A stretch of 47,293 nucleotides of DNA, from NCBI GenBank assembly GCA_028823035.1, contig JAPKCI010000021.1, forward strand, positions 1 through 47,293, read 5' to 3'. The DNA is from Rubripirellula sp. (lineage in GTDB: Bacteria; Planctomycetota; Planctomycetia; Pirellulales; Pirellulaceae). Positions within the stretch are counted from its first letter, which is position 1. Every line of letters begins with the position of its first letter. The position numbers and the translations under genes are program-made. Shown here piece by piece: positions 9,269 to 18,758 of the stretch. Below the pieces are notes generated by a model, which made no database searches, had not been told where the DNA came from, and saw nothing but the letters and a program-made list of their open reading frames with translations.

Positions 9269-9985
9269 TCATATCGCAGAAGCGGCGCACTCAAGCAGCA
9301 TCGTATTGCGGCGAGGAAAGTAACCGAGTCGTCGGTTTGTCATGATTTCATTTCCAATGATGCCGTCCGATCCGGCCAGTGACAAGGACATGCTGATCAG
9401 TGTGGGCAACTCACCTGTCTGCAATGAATAGCTTGCCTGATTCATCTGAATGCTGATTTCACGTAAGTCGGTTGTGAAGGTGCCAAAGCCAGGTAAGAAA
9501 TCTTCGACCTCCTTGACTGGCAAGAGCCTGCTCGGAGGACACTCGTTCAGGTAACTGTAGGGAGCACCTGTATCAAAAAACATCGTGTGATGTTGTTCCG
9601 CAATGGTTGCATGAAGACTCGGGATTCCGAGGATGTTCCCCAGTTCCAGTTCGTTGCCCTGAAACCCAATCGCACGGGGATCCATCTCTGCTTCTGTGAG
9701 TATCATCGTCTCCGCTGCGATATCCCAAATGATGTCAAATTCGTTGAGAATATCCGTTCCAAGCAGTCCATCGAATTCCACTCCTACAAGATCTGTCAGG
9801 TTGGCGATCGAGAGTCCCATGTGGTTTGATTGGACTTCGAAAACCCGCTGGTACCCATCCTGGTTCAAAGTCAGACTTTTGCTCCGGGAGATGCTGCTGG
9901 GGGCTCCCGTGTCGACCATCCATTTTTCGTGTGTCGTGTGCATGAATAGATGTGATTTTTCGTACGTCAGCTTCATTGTGATCAT
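9269..9985 (-). CDS. Two-lobed retropepsin-like aspartic protease
   Basis: 238 residues; ATG at 9985 has GGAGAA seven bases upstream. Two catalytic motifs are visible: MVDTGAPSS (Asp25) and FFDTGAPYS (Asp138), each followed about 50-70 residues later by the hydrophobic-hydrophobic-Gly motif (GLLGTDIL at 73-80, GIIGNEIM at 208-215). This is the pattern of clan AA aspartic proteases, here as two retropepsin-like lobes in one chain, so it may work as a pseudo-dimer without dimerising. No signal peptide, membrane segment or PDZ domain is seen, so it appears cytosolic. It is much shorter than pepsins of about 330 residues or more. Target unknown. The next minus gene starts 84 bp upstream and could be co-transcribed. 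Confidence 0.75.
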   Translation of the reverse strand: MITMKLTYEKSHLFMHTTHEKWMVDTGAPSSISRSKSLTLNQDGYQRVFEVQSNHMGLSIANLTDLVGVEFDGLLGTDILNEFDIIWDIAAETMILTEAEMDPRAIGFQGNELELGNILGIPSLHATIAEQHHTMFFDTGAPYSYLNECPPSRLLPVKEVEDFLPGFGTFTTDLREISIQMNQASYSLQTGELPTLISMSLSLAGSDGIIGNEIMTNRRLGYFPRRNTMLLECAASAI

Positions 9986-10069
9986 GAGTGAGTTCTCCGG
10001 TGATGGCGATCGAGATGGGATGGTAAAGTGGTTTTGGAAAGGATCAACTGTGTCTGAGGTCCTGAGTGT

Positions 10070-10609
10070 TTACGTATTCAGGTGCTGTGCTGACAACGAC
10101 TCAAACCACTGCTCGTGGTTGTCGGCCGAAACCTCGCCAACCCAGTCACTGTCCAGTGGATCGAGCAACGCCAGCCAGTTTCCATCGGCTGGATAATCAC
10201 GCAGGCCTTGCCATGCCAAATCGAAGAGCCGAGAGGACGACGATGCTTCGCGTAATGCGTTTTTTGTGAAGAACACCAGCATGCCGACATCAGGCACAAA
10301 GTCGTGTGGTGGGTTGTGATGATTACGTTGGTATCTGGTGAATCGCAGAGTGGTTTTGTCCGGACGAGTGGATGTAATATGACCGGCGAGTGGGTATTCA
10401 CGATCAAGGCATACAAGGGCCCAGGGTGCGGGTGGTTGCCCACCGTTCAGATTGTCAAAGAATGAACTGGGGTGTCGGCGATAAGGCTCAAGTATCGGTT
10501 CCAAGTCATCAGCTGCCTTATCTGGCAGCAGGATGCCAAAGCGATTTTCATCCATTCCCGGAATGCCCTGGACTTCGATCTCTGCAATGAACATTCGGTG
10601 TACTTTCAT
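10070..10609 (-). CDS. Conserved-looking protein of unknown function
   Basis: 179 residues from the ATG at 10609. This start is preferred because AGGAGA lies eight bases upstream on the minus strand; the frame stays open to 10738 but that extension is proline/cysteine-rich and not protein-like. The sequence (MKVHRMFIAEIEVQGIPGM) begins with beta-strand-like segments and has many aromatic and acidic residues; there is no signal peptide or membrane helix. I do not recognise the family. It lies 84 bp upstream of the aspartic protease on the same strand, so the two may form an operon. Confidence 0.6.
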   Translation of the reverse strand: MKVHRMFIAEIEVQGIPGMDENRFGILLPDKAADDLEPILEPYRRHPSSFFDNLNGGQPPAPWALVCLDREYPLAGHITSTRPDKTTLRFTRYQRNHHNPPHDFVPDVGMLVFFTKNALREASSSSRLFDLAWQGLRDYPADGNWLALLDPLDSDWVGEVSADNHEQWFESLSAQHLNT

Positions 10610-10738
10610 TTTCTTGTCTCCTGTGGTGTGTCGTGATTGAAGCGGCTGTTGAATAGCCGGGACTGCCACCATTGTCGCGCACACCCGAGCGGACACGCCC
10701 GCGTGCACGGGCATGCATCGTGCAGGCCTGTTACGCAC

Positions 10739-11015
10739 GTGTTGAGAAAAAAAACATGATTTTCAGAAAGGGGCTTGACTGACTTTTCCTCGATGGAAAT
10801 ATCCGGAAGTTCTCGGATGCCGCATCGGAGTTTTCAGCGAATACGCCAGTTTGCCCAGCTTGAGCGGATTTCCAATCCGGGAATTCCTCAGCGATTTTTC
10901 TTGCAACTGTATCGGCGACGCTTAGCATTCACCGCCCGGACCAACGCGATTGCTAGCAATCATGTTGGTCTGCAAACTCGGATCGCAAAATATGCCGTTT
11001 TTAGGAGGCCAGCCG
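10739..11015. other. Divergent intergenic region with a perfect palindrome
   Basis: This region separates the minus gene starting at 10609 from the plus gene at 11016. It contains the 14-bp perfect palindrome GATTGCTAGCAATC at 10948-10961, 55 bp before the zinc-ribbon start codon, a reasonable place for an operator. No protein-like frame was accepted. Confidence 0.4.
11003..11008 (+). promoter_or_regulatory. Strong Shine-Dalgarno AGGAGG that sets the zinc-ribbon start
   Basis: AGGAGG is seven bases upstream of the ATG at 11016. It decides against the longer in-frame start at 10950. Confidence 0.8.
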
Positions 11016-11306
11016 ATGAAAGAAATGTTCCACCGACAATACACGCAGCAGAGAAAACCACAGCGTTGCCCCAAGTGCAAAAAGAGAACGCTGGCGGACA
11101 TCCTCTACAAAGATATGATCCGTGATTACATTTCGTTGCGGGAACGCGAGCAATTGTTCAATGGCGACTGCGTGATTGGCGGGCGTCGTATGGTGACGGG
11201 CACGCATCAGCAGGAAGACGGGTACGCGAGTTGGATGTGTCGAAGTTGTGGCTGCGAAGTCTATGCGGGAAAACGCACTGAATGTCTTGTTTTAACTGCA
11301 GGTTGA
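11016..11306 (+). CDS. Small zinc-ribbon protein
   Basis: 96 residues, fixed by a perfect ribosome site. Two CxxC pairs are present: CPKC at 18-21 and CRSC (then GC) at 75-78, the usual set of four cysteines for one structural zinc. Between them is a charged, probably helical segment (DMIRDYISLREREQLFNG). No signal peptide. The family is not recognised; small zinc ribbons often bind nucleic acid or protein partners, which is inference here. It stands alone on the plus strand with its own leader, divergent from the minus-strand group and 230 bp before the Tat-exported oxidoreductase. Confidence 0.7.
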   Translation: MKEMFHRQYTQQRKPQRCPKCKKRTLADILYKDMIRDYISLREREQLFNGDCVIGGRRMVTGTHQQEDGYASWMCRSCGCEVYAGKRTECLVLTAG

Positions 11307-11536
11307 ATGACTGGGGCTGCTCTTTGTCCCCAACTCGCATCGCAGTTGAGGAACCGACGGAGTTTTGCACTGAATTGCCCCGTTGATGGCACAGATGGCA
11401 CGATGCAGACTATGCTGAAAAGCAGAGTAAACGGTCGTCGATAACGGTTAGAGGCCGAGGTCACGCTTTGACGCGACGTACGCTCCCTCCGCTGCTCCGC
11501 AGTTCCGCTTCAACTATCTATCCAGGATTTCATCCT

Positions 11537-12913
11537 ATGCATCACACACGCAATCTGACGCGTCGAGGATTTGTTCAAGGCACTATCGCGACCGGGCTGG
11601 CGTCAGGCGGATTGTTGTCGGCCGATCGAGCATTTGGTTTCCAGTCGGCCAACGATCGCCCTGTCTTTGCCACGATCGGCCTGCGTAATCAGGGTGTCAC
11701 CATCACAAACAAGTCCACCAAGTTTGCAGATTTCGCTGCGTTAGCAGATGTGGATTCGAAGGTTCTGGGCACCAACGTTGAAAAATTAGCAAAACGTCAG
11801 GGGAAGAAACCTGATTCCTACGGTGATTACCGACGAGTCCTGGATCGTAAAGATATCGACGCAGTCATGATCGCCGCTCCCGACCACTGGCATACCAAGA
11901 TTGCCATCGAGGCGATGTTGGCTGGAAAAGATGTCTATTGCGAAAAGCCTCTTACATTGACGATCGCCGATGGAAAGTTGATCGAGCAAGTCGTGAAGAA
12001 AACTGGTCGCACATTTCAAGTGGGCACCATGCAGCGGACGGAATCAGGACAGCGGTTCCTGCAGGCGATCGCACTGGTGAGAGCAGGTCGCATTGGAACC
12101 GTTAAAAAAGTGACATGTGGAATTGGTGGGTTTGGTCCATCACCAGTGATCCCGGAAGCACCCGTGCCAGCGGAACTGGATTGGGATAGGTGGCTCGGCC
12201 CTGCACCGAAGGTTGCGTATCGGGCGCTCCCCGAAATTCGAAAGGGATATGGCGGTGGTGTTCCGCTCTATAGCAACTGCCACTATGCATTCCGAAACTG
12301 GCATGCCTATTCCGGTGGCAAACTGACCGACTGGGGCGCGCACCACGTTGACATTGCCTGCTGGGCGCTTGGTGCGAACGACACCGGACCAAGCAAAGTC
12401 ACGCCTTTGAATTACACATTTGATGTCGACTATGACAAGAATGGCTACTCGGTCGCCGCTGATAAATACGACATTGCGATCAAGTACAACATCAAAGCAG
12501 ACATGCCCGATGGAGTTGAATTGTTGATCACCAACGAAGGCGACAACGGTATTTTGTTCGAGGGTACGAAAGGTCGCTTCTTTGTGAACCGCGGAAAGAT
12601 TGTTGGCAAGCCTGTCGAGGATCTTGCAAGCAATCCACTTCCGGGAGGGGCAATCGAAGAAGTTTACGGTGGTCCTGTGCCTGAAAATCACACGCTTAAC
12701 TTCATCGAAGCGATCAATGCTGGTAAGCAACCGATTTCGGATGTTTGGACGCACAATCGAATGCTCGAAATCTGTCACCTCTCAAATATCGCCATGCGGT
12801 TGGGAAGAGAGATCAACTGGGACCCGAAAACGCGTCAGATCGTTGGCGATGCGCAAGCCAATTCATTCCTGTCACGAGAGTACCGGAAAGGTTTCGAAAT
12901 CAATCTGTCGTAG
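11537..12913 (+). CDS. Tat-exported Gfo/Idh/MocA family oxidoreductase
   Basis: 458 residues from ATG 11537; this start places the twin-arginine motif LTRRGFVQG at residues 7-15, followed by a hydrophobic stretch and an Ala-Phe-Gly cleavage area. An in-frame start at 11468 only adds a poor extension. The Rossmann half includes GLRNQG and ALADVD, and the family hallmark EKP (YCEKPLT) provides the catalytic lysine; the C-terminal half has GGGxPLYSNCHYAFRNW and the histidine-rich WGAHHVDIACW expected near the active site. The family reduces or oxidises sugars or sugar-like substrates with NAD(P), which would be loaded before Tat export. Substrate not predictable. No obvious operon partner. Confidence 0.88.
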   Translation: MHHTRNLTRRGFVQGTIATGLASGGLLSADRAFGFQSANDRPVFATIGLRNQGVTITNKSTKFADFAALADVDSKVLGTNVEKLAKRQGKKPDSYGDYRRVLDRKDIDAVMIAAPDHWHTKIAIEAMLAGKDVYCEKPLTLTIADGKLIEQVVKKTGRTFQVGTMQRTESGQRFLQAIALVRAGRIGTVKKVTCGIGGFGPSPVIPEAPVPAELDWDRWLGPAPKVAYRALPEIRKGYGGGVPLYSNCHYAFRNWHAYSGGKLTDWGAHHVDIACWALGANDTGPSKVTPLNYTFDVDYDKNGYSVAADKYDIAIKYNIKADMPDGVELLITNEGDNGILFEGTKGRFFVNRGKIVGKPVEDLASNPLPGGAIEEVYGGPVPENHTLNFIEAINAGKQPISDVWTHNRMLEICHLSNIAMRLGREINWDPKTRQIVGDAQANSFLSREYRKGFEINLS

Positions 12914-13211
12914 CGGATTGGCAACGCTCGTGCATGCGACCGCAGTGGTACGCAGGGTCATGATCTTCTGTTCGGCGCCATCGTTCGTGATGGGTTTGCG
13001 GGTGGTGCCAATGCTCTGTTTTCGCAAATCCGTGGCGGTGTGATCTTGCTTGTTGCTTGAGCGTCCTGTGATATCATCTTGTATAGATTCGACCCCGTGC
13101 TGACGGCAGACGTCATGTTCGGCGTATTGCAGGGGAGGTGATATCGCTGGAGGATGCCGGGTTTGCCGCATTCCCCTAGGTGCTTTGTTTTCCCGTGGAA
13201 GGTTATGCCCT
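12914..13211. other. Intergenic stretch with ambiguous antisense frames
   Basis: Between the oxidoreductase and the TPR/ASPIC lipoprotein. Two overlapping open frames exist on the minus strand (about 12872-13315), but neither has a good ribosome site or a family motif, and both run into coding sequence. GGAAGG at 13197-13202 is the ribosome site of the next gene. Confidence 0.4.
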
Positions 13212-16200
13212 GTGCATTCACGATCACCCAGCCATTGTCGAAGACGGCAACACTTTGGTTGTGATTGGGCAAGAGTTGCCGTAAGAGCTGCTGGGGTTTG
13301 GATGACATGCTTCACGTTGTCGTGTGGCGTGGGATGTAATCGTGGCGGTTCTGACTTGGAGGTTGGAAGTGCGTCGCGAGAAGATTTGAAACAAGGGGAG
13401 TTGGGGGATGACGCGGATGGTCAACGACATCGCGTTCTGGGTGAAGCTGAGACGCAATGGAAACAGGGTGATCCAGTTGCTGCGTCAAGATTATTGAAAC
13501 AACAGTTGATCCGTACGCCCAATGATCCCGAGACGGTACTGCTCGCTGGTAAAGTCGCTGAGAGTAACGGAGGGTTGGGGGAGGCGATTGACCTTGTTGA
13601 AGGCATTCCTGTTGGATCACAGCATGTGGTTGAGGCAACAGCACTGCTGGTGGAGTGGTATTTGCGATCTGCGGAGCCTGAAAAGGCAGTTGAGCGATTG
13701 CAGGAGAGACTGGCGCAAGCGTCGCTGCGACCAGATATCGAGATTCTTTGGCGACGCCAGTTGTGGGCCCTGCTGAATCGTTTGGGACGGCGGCAGCAGG
13801 CATCAGTTGTCGCGGATGAACTTTGTCGATCTGGTTTCTTCAGCCGCGAGATTTTGGTGTCTCTGTTGCGCCGCGGCGATGCTTTTCCTCTGACCTTGAA
13901 CGGTGACGCACCGCGTCAGCACTTCTACCGTGGCGTGGGGTTGGCTCGCTGGTTTTTCTCGCAGGGGGAATTTGATCGTGCATGGGAGGAGCTTTCGAAG
14001 GAGCCACAGTCAGGTCCCAACGGCGGTGTGGCTGATGGGCTTCGTGGACGTTTGCTGGCAGAAAAACAGTCGGTTGACGAGTTCGCCCGGTGGTACCGCA
14101 AGTGTGATCCGGAAGCTCGGCAATGCAGTGATTATTGGATTGCCTTGGGAACCTACTTTTTTGATCAGCAACAGCTTTCAGCTTCGGCAAGAGCACTCTT
14201 GGAAGGGATCTATCTTGATCCAACGGATGATGATGCCTGTCACCGGTTGGCGAGAGTGTTGGCTGCTCTGCGTCAGGATGAACAAGCCGCGTTGATGCGT
14301 GAGCATGCGATTCGGGTCGCAACTTTGAAAAACCTTGTGATGCAATTGTCGTTGACAACTGCGCAGCCTGATCTGACAGCGGATCTGCCAGCCCAGTTGT
14401 TAAGTCTGGCCAGGCCCATGGAAGCGATTGGCTGGTCTCTGTTGAAACTTGGTCCGGGGAACGAGGTGAAGCGGGCAGCGTTAATGCAACAGCTTGCAAT
14501 GTTGCGTCAGAATCCGGAGGTCGCATCCATGCGGAGTGAGTTTGCCATGCTGGACTTGGATCGCAAAGCGTTCGAGTGGAAAGATGCTTTGGATCGGCTT
14601 GACGAGACTGATGATTCGCCAGCGATTGTTGGTGAAACTGCCGCCAGGAAAGTGGTGGTAACCAAAGTGATCGATCCTGCGTTCCAGAATATTGCAAAAC
14701 AGATCGGGCTCGAATTTCAGTGGTATCCGGCCGCACAAGCAAACCTGAAATCCATTCCCCTGCATGAAATGATGGGTGGCGGGATTGCTGTTTGTGACTT
14801 TGATCTCGATGGGTACCCGGACGTTTATTTGGGGCAAGGATCCGGTGATCCACCGACAGGTGTCGGTACACGGTCGAATCAATTGTTCCGTAATATGGGG
14901 GAACGTTTTCTGGCGGTGACTCAGGACAGCGGGACTGCTGACTTCGGGTATTCATCAGGACTGGCAGCCGGTGATGTAAATCAGGACGGGTTTCCAGATC
15001 TTTACCTGGGTTGCCTCGGCAAGAATCGCTTACTGATCAATAATGGTGATGGAACCTTTCGCGATGCCAGCGATACGCTTGGAGAAACGACTCCGCGGTT
15101 TACCAGTTCTGTGGCAATCGCGGACCTGACCGGGGACGGGAACCCGGAAATATTTGAGTGCGTTTACGTTGAAATGGAAGACGGGTTCAGACTTCCCGAC
15201 CGCGGGGTCGATGGTCAGGAATTGACGCCGAATCCCAATGACTTTTTCGCGGATTCGGACCGTTGGTTCTTGAGTCAGGGAACGGGATCTTTTGTTCAAC
15301 AATCCATTGATCGCCAGGTGGGCGAACCGGGGACGTCACTGGGGATTCTGATTACTGACATCGACGGCGATGGAAGTAACGATGCATTTATCGCTAATGA
15401 TGCGCGTCCCAATCACTTGCTGGTCCACTTTGGTCGGGAGCGAATTGCAAATATTGCGGATCTTGTCGGACTGGGTTATGGATTTAGAGGCTTCAGTAAT
15501 TCTTGCATGGGGATTGCATCTGGTGACTTCAATCGTGATGGACGTCTTGATTTGCAAATCACCAATTTTCGGAACGAATCCAATAACTTGTTTCTGCAAG
15601 GTGAGGGAGGGATTTTTAGTGACTATTCGACCCGTTATGAACTCAATCCGCTGTGCGAACCATTCACCGGTTTTGGACTTAAGAAAATTGATTTGAATCG
15701 AAATGGATGGCCCGATTTTATCGTCACTAATGGTCATGTATTTGATCAGCGAAGTTCGGGGATCGATTTTCAGATGCAACCGCAAATTCTCATGAACCAC
15801 GTCGGACGGTTCGAATCTGGCACCGTCAAAGATCCAGGAAATTACTTTGACACTGGGCATGTGGGGCGTTCAATGGCGACCTTCGACTTTGACCGGGATC
15901 ACGATCTTGACGTGTTGGTGGGTCACCTCGATTCACCTCTGGCGCTGCTGGAAAATCGCAGTGAGCATGTGGGACAGGGTTTGCAATTGGAACTGGTTGG
16001 AACCAATAGTGAACGAGACGCCGTTGGCTGCCGCGTGGTCGTGACAATTGATGATCACGCCTTTACCGACTGGGTGACGGCAGGTGATGGGTACCTATGT
16101 ACAGATGAGTCCGTTCTGGATTTCGGACTTGGTGCGGTCAGTAAAGTTGATTCGGTGCAGGTTCATTGGACTTCAGGTGCAACTCAGACGTTCTACGATA

Positions 16201-16286
16201 TGTTGCCAGGACAGCGGTACTTGCTGATCGAAGGATGTGACGATCAGTGGAATCGGACTGAAAAATCCGATGGGATGTTAGAATAG
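13212..16286 (+). CDS. TPR + FG-GAP/VCBS + ASPIC/UnbV lipoprotein (CRTAC1 type), copy 1
   Basis: 1024 residues from the GTG at 13212, chosen because GGAAGG lies nine bases upstream and because the ATG at 13302 would leave no charged segment before the probable lipid-attached cysteine (CGVGC). A TTG at 13185 is possible. The N-terminal half is helical TPR-like repeats (EAIDLVEGIP, KAVERLQERL, RALLEGIYLDPTDDDACHRLAR). The C-terminal half has at least seven FG-GAP/VCBS calcium loops, e.g. CDFDLDGYPDVYLG, GDVNQDGFPDLYLG, ADLTGDGNPEIF, GDFNRDGRLDL, FDFDRDHDLDVLVG, and finishes with an ASPIC/UnbV domain (ERDAVGCRVVV, TAGDGYLCTDESVLDFGLG). It should be an envelope beta-propeller protein; biochemical role unknown. 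Paralogues lie at 20608 and 22228. Confidence 0.85.
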   Translation: MHSRSPSHCRRRQHFGCDWARVAVRAAGVWMTCFTLSCGVGCNRGGSDLEVGSASREDLKQGELGDDADGQRHRVLGEAETQWKQGDPVAASRLLKQQLIRTPNDPETVLLAGKVAESNGGLGEAIDLVEGIPVGSQHVVEATALLVEWYLRSAEPEKAVERLQERLAQASLRPDIEILWRRQLWALLNRLGRRQQASVVADELCRSGFFSREILVSLLRRGDAFPLTLNGDAPRQHFYRGVGLARWFFSQGEFDRAWEELSKEPQSGPNGGVADGLRGRLLAEKQSVDEFARWYRKCDPEARQCSDYWIALGTYFFDQQQLSASARALLEGIYLDPTDDDACHRLARVLAALRQDEQAALMREHAIRVATLKNLVMQLSLTTAQPDLTADLPAQLLSLARPMEAIGWSLLKLGPGNEVKRAALMQQLAMLRQNPEVASMRSEFAMLDLDRKAFEWKDALDRLDETDDSPAIVGETAARKVVVTKVIDPAFQNIAKQIGLEFQWYPAAQANLKSIPLHEMMGGGIAVCDFDLDGYPDVYLGQGSGDPPTGVGTRSNQLFRNMGERFLAVTQDSGTADFGYSSGLAAGDVNQDGFPDLYLGCLGKNRLLINNGDGTFRDASDTLGETTPRFTSSVAIADLTGDGNPEIFECVYVEMEDGFRLPDRGVDGQELTPNPNDFFADSDRWFLSQGTGSFVQQSIDRQVGEPGTSLGILITDIDGDGSNDAFIANDARPNHLLVHFGRERIANIADLVGLGYGFRGFSNSCMGIASGDFNRDGRLDLQITNFRNESNNLFLQGEGGIFSDYSTRYELNPLCEPFTGFGLKKIDLNRNGWPDFIVTNGHVFDQRSSGIDFQMQPQILMNHVGRFESGTVKDPGNYFDTGHVGRSMATFDFDRDHDLDVLVGHLDSPLALLENRSEHVGQGLQLELVGTNSERDAVGCRVVVTIDDHAFTDWVTAGDGYLCTDESVLDFGLGAVSKVDSVQVHWTSGATQTFYDMLPGQRYLLIEGCDDQWNRTEKSDGMLE

Positions 16287-16414
16287 ATGGATCGTTTGAG
16301 AATTATTTGGTTGATGAGCAGCGTCTTGATCTGCTATTGTTTTCGCTTCAACCCTGCGTTTTACGGTGGTCAATCCTGTATTCTGATACAGACAATTCAA
16401 AAAGGTGTACTTTG

Positions 16415-16606
16415 ATGAGAATTTCCGCTTCATTGCTGCTGTGTTTCTGTTTCTTTGCTTTTTCACTGAACGGTTGTGGTGGTGGTGGTGAGCCCATAGT
16501 GATCGAGGCTCCTGCTGCCGACGCAGAGGACGCAGCGATGGAGGGAATCAGTGACGATGATTACAACAAGGCGATGGAAGAATCGATGAACGAACAAGGG
16601 AATTGA
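16415..16606 (+). CDS. Small lipoprotein
   Basis: 63 residues from ATG 16415, preceded by AAGGTG about nine bases upstream. The signal peptide MRISASLLLCFCFFAFSLNG ends in a lipobox with Cys21 followed by a glycine run, then a short acidic tail (EAPAADAEDAAMEGISDDDYNKAM). Small acidic lipoproteins next to CRTAC1-type and DUF1559 genes are a frequent planctomycete arrangement (general knowledge, not searched). It lies 128 bp after the ASPIC protein and may share its transcript. Function unknown. Confidence 0.7.
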   Translation: MRISASLLLCFCFFAFSLNGCGGGGEPIVIEAPAADAEDAAMEGISDDDYNKAMEESMNEQGN

Positions 16607-17432
16607 TTGCACTTGGTCGATCGTTGCGGGGCGGGACGACCTTTGCGATCGCAACCGGGTGGACTTCCTTGCTTTTGACACCCATTTAGGGGTTCGAACA
16701 AGAAATACTTCGGTAGATCTGCAGCAAACTGAAGCGATTTCAGTGAAAAGTAATTTCGATGCCGAAAAGCTGAACACGCCTGTGCCCCTCCAGCAACCCG
16801 TTTGCCCATCGGCTGAACTGTGGCAAGCCGATGTGCATTCTGTCGCTAGCATGAAATACGGGCGTTGCGGCAATGCTACGGCCTGATTCGGAAAGAAAAC
16901 CGCAATATTCCGTTATTTTTTTGTCCCCAAGCGAGCTATTTGCGACGGTGAAGGTGTTCAGGCACTGAGTCCCTTTCCACTGGTCATCCATCGTGAATGA
17001 AAAAGCGCGACCGCTTTCGAGATCCTGGCACGCGAAAACTCGCGGATGCTGAGGGTTTACTTGGCAGTTTGGTCCGCGACGAGGCAGCGGTCAATGAATA
17101 AACGTTGGTTCACGGCGAAGCGTCTTCGTAGTTTTCTCTGCTCCCCCGGGCCAGTTCCATGCCCCAATTACCAGCCACGGTTGGCAAATTGCTTGGACGA
17201 ATTGCTGCCAGAGCATCTTGAAATGCTTTTCTATCGTAGCCGCCGGAGGTTTGAAGATTCGCTCGACCAGCATTCAAAACGTAAAGTTTTTCCCGAAAAA
17301 TTTCCCCATCGAGAGTCCATTTGGTACATAATGATATGAGCTTTTATCGGAATTTTTATTCTCTAAAAGCGAGCGTAGGCTCGGGGCTTGGTGCCCTTAC
17401 GAATTAATACTCTTTTAATTTAAAGGTGCACG
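16607..17432. other. 826-bp non-coding stretch before the DUF1559 gene
   Basis: No protein-like frame was accepted; candidate frames on either strand are short and lack ribosome sites. TTGACA at 16674 has no matching -10 box. The last 95 bp become AT-rich and structured. The length is unusual for this gene-dense window, so a decayed gene or a long leader is possible. Confidence 0.45.
17340..17401 (+). promoter_or_regulatory. Structured AT-rich leader of the DUF1559 gene
   Basis: Inverted repeat GCTTTTA (17340-17346) / TAAAAGC (17364-17370) is followed by a second stem, CGTA (17374-17377) with TACG (17398-17401) around GGGC-TTGGT-GCCC (17384-17396). It ends about 30 bp before the start codon and its AAAGGTG ribosome site. 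It could be a leader structure or upstream terminator; not assigned to a known riboswitch. Confidence 0.35.
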
Positions 17433-18698
17433 ATGAACTGTGCGAAGATTCAAAGGAGGGGTTTCACCCTCGTCGAACTCCTAGTGGTGATTGCCATCAT
17501 TGGTGTTCTCGTTGGCTTGCTGCTGCCAGCGGTACAAGCAGCGCGAGAAGCGGCCCGACGTATGAGTTGTAGTAACAATTTCAAGCAGATTGGGCTTGCT
17601 CTTCACAACTATCACTCTGCGTATAAACAGTTACCAACCCATGGGGCGGGAACTGGAATCGGCTTGAATACACCCAACTGGTGGCAGCAAGGGAATAGCA
17701 CGAGCAAAGAATGTCTCAGCTCTTTTGTTGGCTTGACGCCGTTCATGGAACAGCAAGCGTTGTGGCAAAAAATTTCGAATCCCAGCGTGGAAACGACAAC
17801 AGGTGCTGCTCCTCCAGGTAACACGGGTCTTAATGCACCCCCACGTTGGCCTGCGATGGGACCGAGCCCAAGAAACTTCTCTCTCAATCCCGGTTACATT
17901 CCTTGGTCAACCGAGATTCCTACGTTGCGTTGTCCTAGCGATCCGGGTACTGGTTTACCTGCACTGGGACGAACCAATTACGGGGTCTGTATGGGGGACT
18001 CACCAAGTCCTTGGGCCAACAGTTTCAAGAGTGGCAACTTGAAGCCTTCGAGTGCTTGGGGACACAGTGCTGCCAATTCCGTTGCCCGCGGCATATTCAT
18101 GACCCGTCGCGATTCAAAATTTCGTGACGTACTGGACGGTTTGTCAAATACCATTGCCATGGGCGAGATCAAGACAGACCTCGGCGATCGTGATATTCGA
18201 TCGGCTATTTCATGGCGGGCTCGCGGTAGTCAGGACGTGAACAATAACCCCTCGTTCTGCCAAGATGCAGGGGAGATTGATCCAACGCGTCCGTCGCACT
18301 GGTGTGCGGCTGGTTCTTCCAACTGTACTCCTCCACAACGATTGGCTAGCAGCAGTCGTGACTGTCGTGGTGGTAGTTGGGCCAATTTCCGAGCGAGTGT
18401 CACGCAGGTATACACCGTCCTGCCACCCAATAAAGAGGTTTGTATCGGACAGTGGATTGACGGTCCTGGGACCTGCCCGCCAAGTAGTAACCACCAAGGT
18501 GGTGCACATGTCTTGATGTGTGATGGTGCTGTTATCTTCATGACCGATTCAGTCGAAGCGGGTGATCCCCGTGCAGGTGGAGTCAGGTTCGGGCAAACTG
18601 GTACACGAGCCCCCGGTTCGAAGAGCCCGTACGGCCTTTGGGGCGCACTTGGTACCAAGGGTGCCAAAGAGACTATTGAAGATCAGTTGAATCAGTAG
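17433..18698 (+). CDS. DUF1559 prepilin-like protein
   Basis: 421 residues. The N-terminus is a textbook type IV prepilin/pseudopilin signal: basic leader [10 protein letters not shown], cleavage after Gly10, then [18 protein letters not shown] with Glu5 of the mature protein, and [17 protein letters not shown], the hallmark of planctomycete DUF1559 proteins. The C-terminal H-x-G-G-A-like motif [15 protein letters not shown] is also typical. It would be processed by a prepilin peptidase and held in or assembled from the inner membrane. Planctomycete genomes carry dozens of these, and their job is not settled. AAAGGTG lies upstream of the ATG, and a strong terminator follows, so it is probably transcribed alone. 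Confidence 0.93.
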   Translation: MNCAKIQRRGFTLVELLVVIAIIGVLVGLLLPAVQAAREAARRMSCSNNFKQIGLALHNYHSAYKQLPTHGAGTGIGLNTPNWWQQGNSTSKECLSSFVGLTPFMEQQALWQKISNPSVETTTGAAPPGNTGLNAPPRWPAMGPSPRNFSLNPGYIPWSTEIPTLRCPSDPGTGLPALGRTNYGVCMGDSPSPWANSFKSGNLKPSSAWGHSAANSVARGIFMTRRDSKFRDVLDGLSNTIAMGEIKTDLGDRDIRSAISWRARGSQDVNNNPSFCQDAGEIDPTRPSHWCAAGSSNCTPPQRLASSSRDCRGGSWANFRASVTQVYTVLPPNKEVCIGQWIDGPGTCPPSSNHQGGAHVLMCDGAVIFMTDSVEAGDPRAGGVRFGQTGTRAPGSKSPYGLWGALGTKGAKETIEDQLNQ

Positions 18699-18726
18699 GT
18701 TCGACACTCTTTACTTGAAAACGCAA

Positions 18727-18756
18727 CCTCGCCCGCTGACCGTGGGCGAGGTTTTT
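18727..18756 (+). terminator. Rho-independent terminator after the DUF1559 gene
   Basis: CCTCGCCC (18727-18734) pairs with GGGCGAGG (18744-18751) across a nine-base loop, followed by five T. It is 28 bp after the stop codon at 18698. Confidence 0.9.
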
Positions 18757-18758
18757 CA

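Noticed and set aside
12872-13315. Two overlapping minus-strand open frames opposite the start of the TPR/ASPIC gene
   Set aside because: No ribosome site or recognisable domain, and both overlap coding sequence on the other strand; the plus-strand gene has a clear lipoprotein pattern.
13840-14955. 371-residue minus-strand open frame inside the TPR/ASPIC gene
   Set aside because: Composition is rich in Pro, Ser, His and Arg, as in antisense shadows, and the plus strand carries clear FG-GAP loops there.
16688-16705. Sequence GGGGTTCGAAC resembling a tRNA T-arm
   Set aside because: The flanks do not pair to a T-stem, and no acceptor or anticodon arm can be folded around it.
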